This document shows positions 60,617 to 62,500 of a stretch of DNA of 62,500 nt, in pieces. Location: the NCBI GenBank assembly GCA_963575745.1, contig CAUYUJ010014265.1, forward strand, positions 257,534-320,033, read 5' to 3'. This DNA is from Prorocentrum cordatum (taxonomy: Eukaryota > Sar > Dinophyceae > Prorocentrales > Prorocentraceae). The position numbers and the translations under genes were made by a program. The first letter of the stretch is position 1. Every line of letters starts with the position of its first letter. A model generated the notes under the pieces. That model searched no databases. It worked only from the letters and a program-made list of their open reading frames with translations, and was not told where the DNA came from.

Positions 60617-60659
60617 TTTCCTCCAAAATCCGCCTGTATGGGGGACGCGCCCGACCTGA
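60617..60659 (+). mobile_element. MITE M10, right part (split copy)
   Basis: TTTTTCCTCCAAAATCCGCC, TGTATGGGGGACGCGCCCGA, CCTGA: a right terminus with no left end nearby. Its partner is proposed at 52660. Confidence 0.75.
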
Positions 60660-60684
60660 GCTTGTGGAGGACTTCGCGACAGTT

Positions 60685-60910
60685 TTTTAGGAGGAAGAGG
60701 AGGGGGGAGGAGGGAGGAGGAGGAGGATGGAGGGAGGAGGAGGGGGAGGAGGAGGGGAGGAGGAGGAGGAGGAGGAGGAGAGGAGGAGGAGGAGGAGGAG
60801 GAGGAGGAGGAGGAGGGAGGGAGGGAGGGAGGGAGGAGGGAGGGAGGGAGGGGAGGGAGGGAGGGAGGGAGGAGGAGGAGGAGGAGGAGGAGGAGGAGGA
60901 GGAGGAGCTC
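60685..60910. repeat. (GGA)n / (GGGA)n microsatellite
   Basis: GGA and GAGG triplet/tetranucleotide runs. Confidence 0.95.
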
Positions 60911-61075
60911 CTTGGGCGCCTCTGGAGGCGTCTCTCGGGCGCCTTTGGGGGCGGCCTCTTGGGGGGGCTCGCTTCGGCCACCGGGGCCCCGAGCCGCGGT
61001 CTGGCCCGGCGGGGCGCCCGCTCTGGGAGAGGGGGCCACACCCAGACCCCGGAGAGGCTTCAGCATCGTTTCACC

Positions 61076-61227
61076 TTAAGTCGGGCGTGTCCCTCTACAG
61101 GGGGAGTGTCTAAGCATTGTCAACACATGGTCTGGGATGACTTTCGAGTCTTTTTCAGCATCTTTGGAATATGTTTGGATCATTTTTTCGTCCAAAGCCC
61201 GCCTGTAGGGGGACATGCTCGACCTAA
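61076..61227 (+). mobile_element. MITE M6
   Basis: 152 bp; TTAAGTCGGGCGTGTCCCTC ... GGGGACATGCTCGACCTAA. Its left flank (GGCTTCAGCATCGTTTCACC) is nearly repeated left of M7, so a local duplication is likely. The 8-bp flanks of M6 do not match each other. Confidence 0.9.
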
Positions 61228-61269
61228 ACCAAGGGGCGGGGGGGTCGGAGGCTTCAGCGTCGTTTAACC

Positions 61270-61426
61270 TTACGTCAGGCGTGCCCCTCTACAGGAGGCA
61301 TCTTCAAACATAGTCAAAGCAACTAGTCTGGGCACCATTTTTGTTTGGATATGTCTTTTGATCATTTTTGGACTCTTCTTCATCTTCCGTCCACTATCCG
61401 CCTGTAGGGGGACACGCCCGACTTAA
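61270..61426 (+). mobile_element. MITE M7
   Basis: 157 bp; TTACGTCAGGCGTGCCCCTC ... GGGGACACGCCCGACTTAA. Flanks GTTTAACC (61262-61269) and GTTTAGCC (61427-61434) agree at 7 of 8. Confidence 0.92.
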
Positions 61427-61434
61427 GTTTAGCC

Positions 61435-61598
61435 TTGAGTCGGGCATGTCCCTCTACAAGGGGAAAGTTCAAAAATAGTCAAAAAGTAGGCTGGGGACGA
61501 TTCTTCGACCATTTCTTCTTGATTTTTCTTGGATCCGTTTTTGACTATTGTTCATCTTCCGTCCACAATTCGCCTGCAGGGGGACACGCCCGACGTAA
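61435..61598 (+). mobile_element. MITE M8
   Basis: 164 bp; TTGAGTCGGGCATGTCCCTC ... GGGGACACGCCCGACGTAA. Flanks GTTTAGCC (shared with M7) and GTTCAGCC (61599-61606) agree at 7 of 8, giving a TSD-M7-TSD-M8-TSD arrangement. Confidence 0.92.
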
Positions 61599-61627
61599 GT
61601 TCAGCCGATCCCCTTCCCCATCCACAT

Positions 61628-61710
61628 TCAGGCGATCGCAAACATGGTTTAGCGATGGGTCCCGCTTCCATGGGAAATCGCTAATCCATGTCTGCGCGCC
61701 CCCGATCCTC
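61628..61710. repeat. Dispersed repeat R2, shortened copy
   Basis: CAGGCGATCGCAAACATGG joined, after an internal deletion relative to 51800-52010, to CTAATCCATGTCTGCGCGCC. Lies just right of a MITE. Confidence 0.75.
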
Positions 61711-61844
61711 CATCCGCACGCCCATCTCCAGGAGGAGGGGCACCCCTCCGGGGGCTGGGTCCCACGCTCGGGTCCCGTCTGCACGTGCACATCGGCCGCC
61801 GCAGACGGCCTCCCCCTGCTCACCTCCTCCCCTCCCCCATGTGC

Positions 61845-61882
61845 ATCACCATCACCATCACCATCACCATCATCACCATCAC

Positions 61883-61929
<47 letters not shown>

Positions 61930-61970
61930 CCATCACCATCACCATCACCATCACCATCAGCATCATCATC

Positions 61971-62002
<32 letters not shown>

Positions 62003-62262
62003 CATCATCATCAGTATCATCATATTCATCTTCATCTTCATGTTCATCTGCATCTTCATTCTATTCTGCATATTCATCTGCATCGTCATCCTAATATGCA
62101 TCTTCACGTCCATCTGTATCTTCATCTGCATCTCCATCTTCATCTTCGTGATCATCTTCATCTTCATCTTCATCTTCATCTTCATCTTCATCTGCATCTT
62201 CATCTTCATCTTCATCTTCATCTTCATCTTCATCTTCATCTTCATCTTTATCTTCGTCGTTT
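61845..62262. repeat. (CAT/CAC)n then (CATCTT)n microsatellite
   Basis: CATCAC/CATCAT to ~62010, then CATCTT hexamers. Frames read His/Ser/Ile or Met/Lys/Asp/Glu depending on strand; not coding. Confidence 0.95.
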
Positions 62263-62399
62263 CCGCCGTGCGGGCATTTTCTACCTTCTGTTCTCGAGCT
62301 CTTGGTTTTTCCTGCCCTCCCCCTGGCGCCGCCGGGGTGGAGGGCTGCGAGGGTTCCAGTGCCGTGATGCACAGACAAGTCCGCAGCTCGATGGCTCGA

Positions 62400-62500
62400 T
62401 GGCTCGAGGAGGAGGAGGAGGAGGAGGAGGAGGAGGAGGAGGAGGAGGAGGAGGAGGAGGAGGAGGAGAGGGGAGGAGGAGGAGGAGGCGGAGGAGGAGG
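62400..62500. repeat. (GGA)n microsatellite, runs off the window
   Basis: GGA triplets to the end of the sequence. Confidence 0.95.

Overview
The window looks like accessory, repeat-dense nuclear DNA of a dinoflagellate. The key evidence is the 22-nt dinoflagellate trans-splicing leader (DinoSL). It is present perfectly at 40200-40221 (+) and 50783-50804 (-), with one mismatch at 25866-25887 and with two at 2219-2240. These copies lack the splice donor of a leader RNA gene, so they are relics of trans-spliced mRNAs copied back into DNA. GC-rich composition, abundant GGA/TCC, GTC and CAT microsatellites and the absence of any recognisable host gene also fit. I cannot name the species.

Three protein-coding mobile elements carry almost all credible coding sequence. 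(1) LINE-A, 25866 to about 30890: leader relic, coiled-coil ORF1, and an ORF2 with APE-type endonuclease and reverse transcriptase (RT) broken by two frameshifts. (2) LINE-B, 40200-46729: leader relic, zinc-finger/coiled-coil ORF1, ORF2 with endonuclease, RT and RNase H (one frameshift), an A9 tail and a 13-bp target-site duplication (TSD). (3) A 6.6-kb retroelement, 53943-60560. Its three ORFs are chained by two ATGA stop/start overlaps: a one-helix membrane protein, a gag-like protein, and RT-RNase H-C5 cytosine methyltransferase. It is bounded by A1...B1-A2-B2 split direct repeats, the layout of tyrosine-recombinase (PAT/Ngaro-type) elements, but I see no recombinase.

A family of ~160-180 bp non-autonomous inverted-repeat elements (called MITEs here) recurs about ten times at 15.9-61.6 kb. 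Several copies have recognisable 8-bp TSDs; one pair is nested, one pair shares its TSD in tandem, and one copy seems to have been split by the 8-kb block that contains the methyltransferase retroelement.

The rest is tandem and dispersed repeats. 0-5.3 kb: paralogous fragments, microsatellites and a GAT array. 5.3-9.4 kb: a doubled 1.32-kb unit between two TTGCA arrays. 9.4-25.8 kb: microsatellites, a ~100-bp satellite (20.4-21.4 kb), inverted repeats and MITEs. 31-37.9 kb: TCC tracts, AATGC and GTAT arrays, a ~114-bp satellite and a foldback element. 37.9-40.2 and 49.2-50.8 kb: two copies of a composite block whose second copy ends in a minus-strand leader relic. 52.9-53.9 kb: a 77-bp satellite. 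60.6-62.5 kb: MITEs and CAT/GGA arrays. Nearly all other long open frames are by-products of triplet or short-period repeats.
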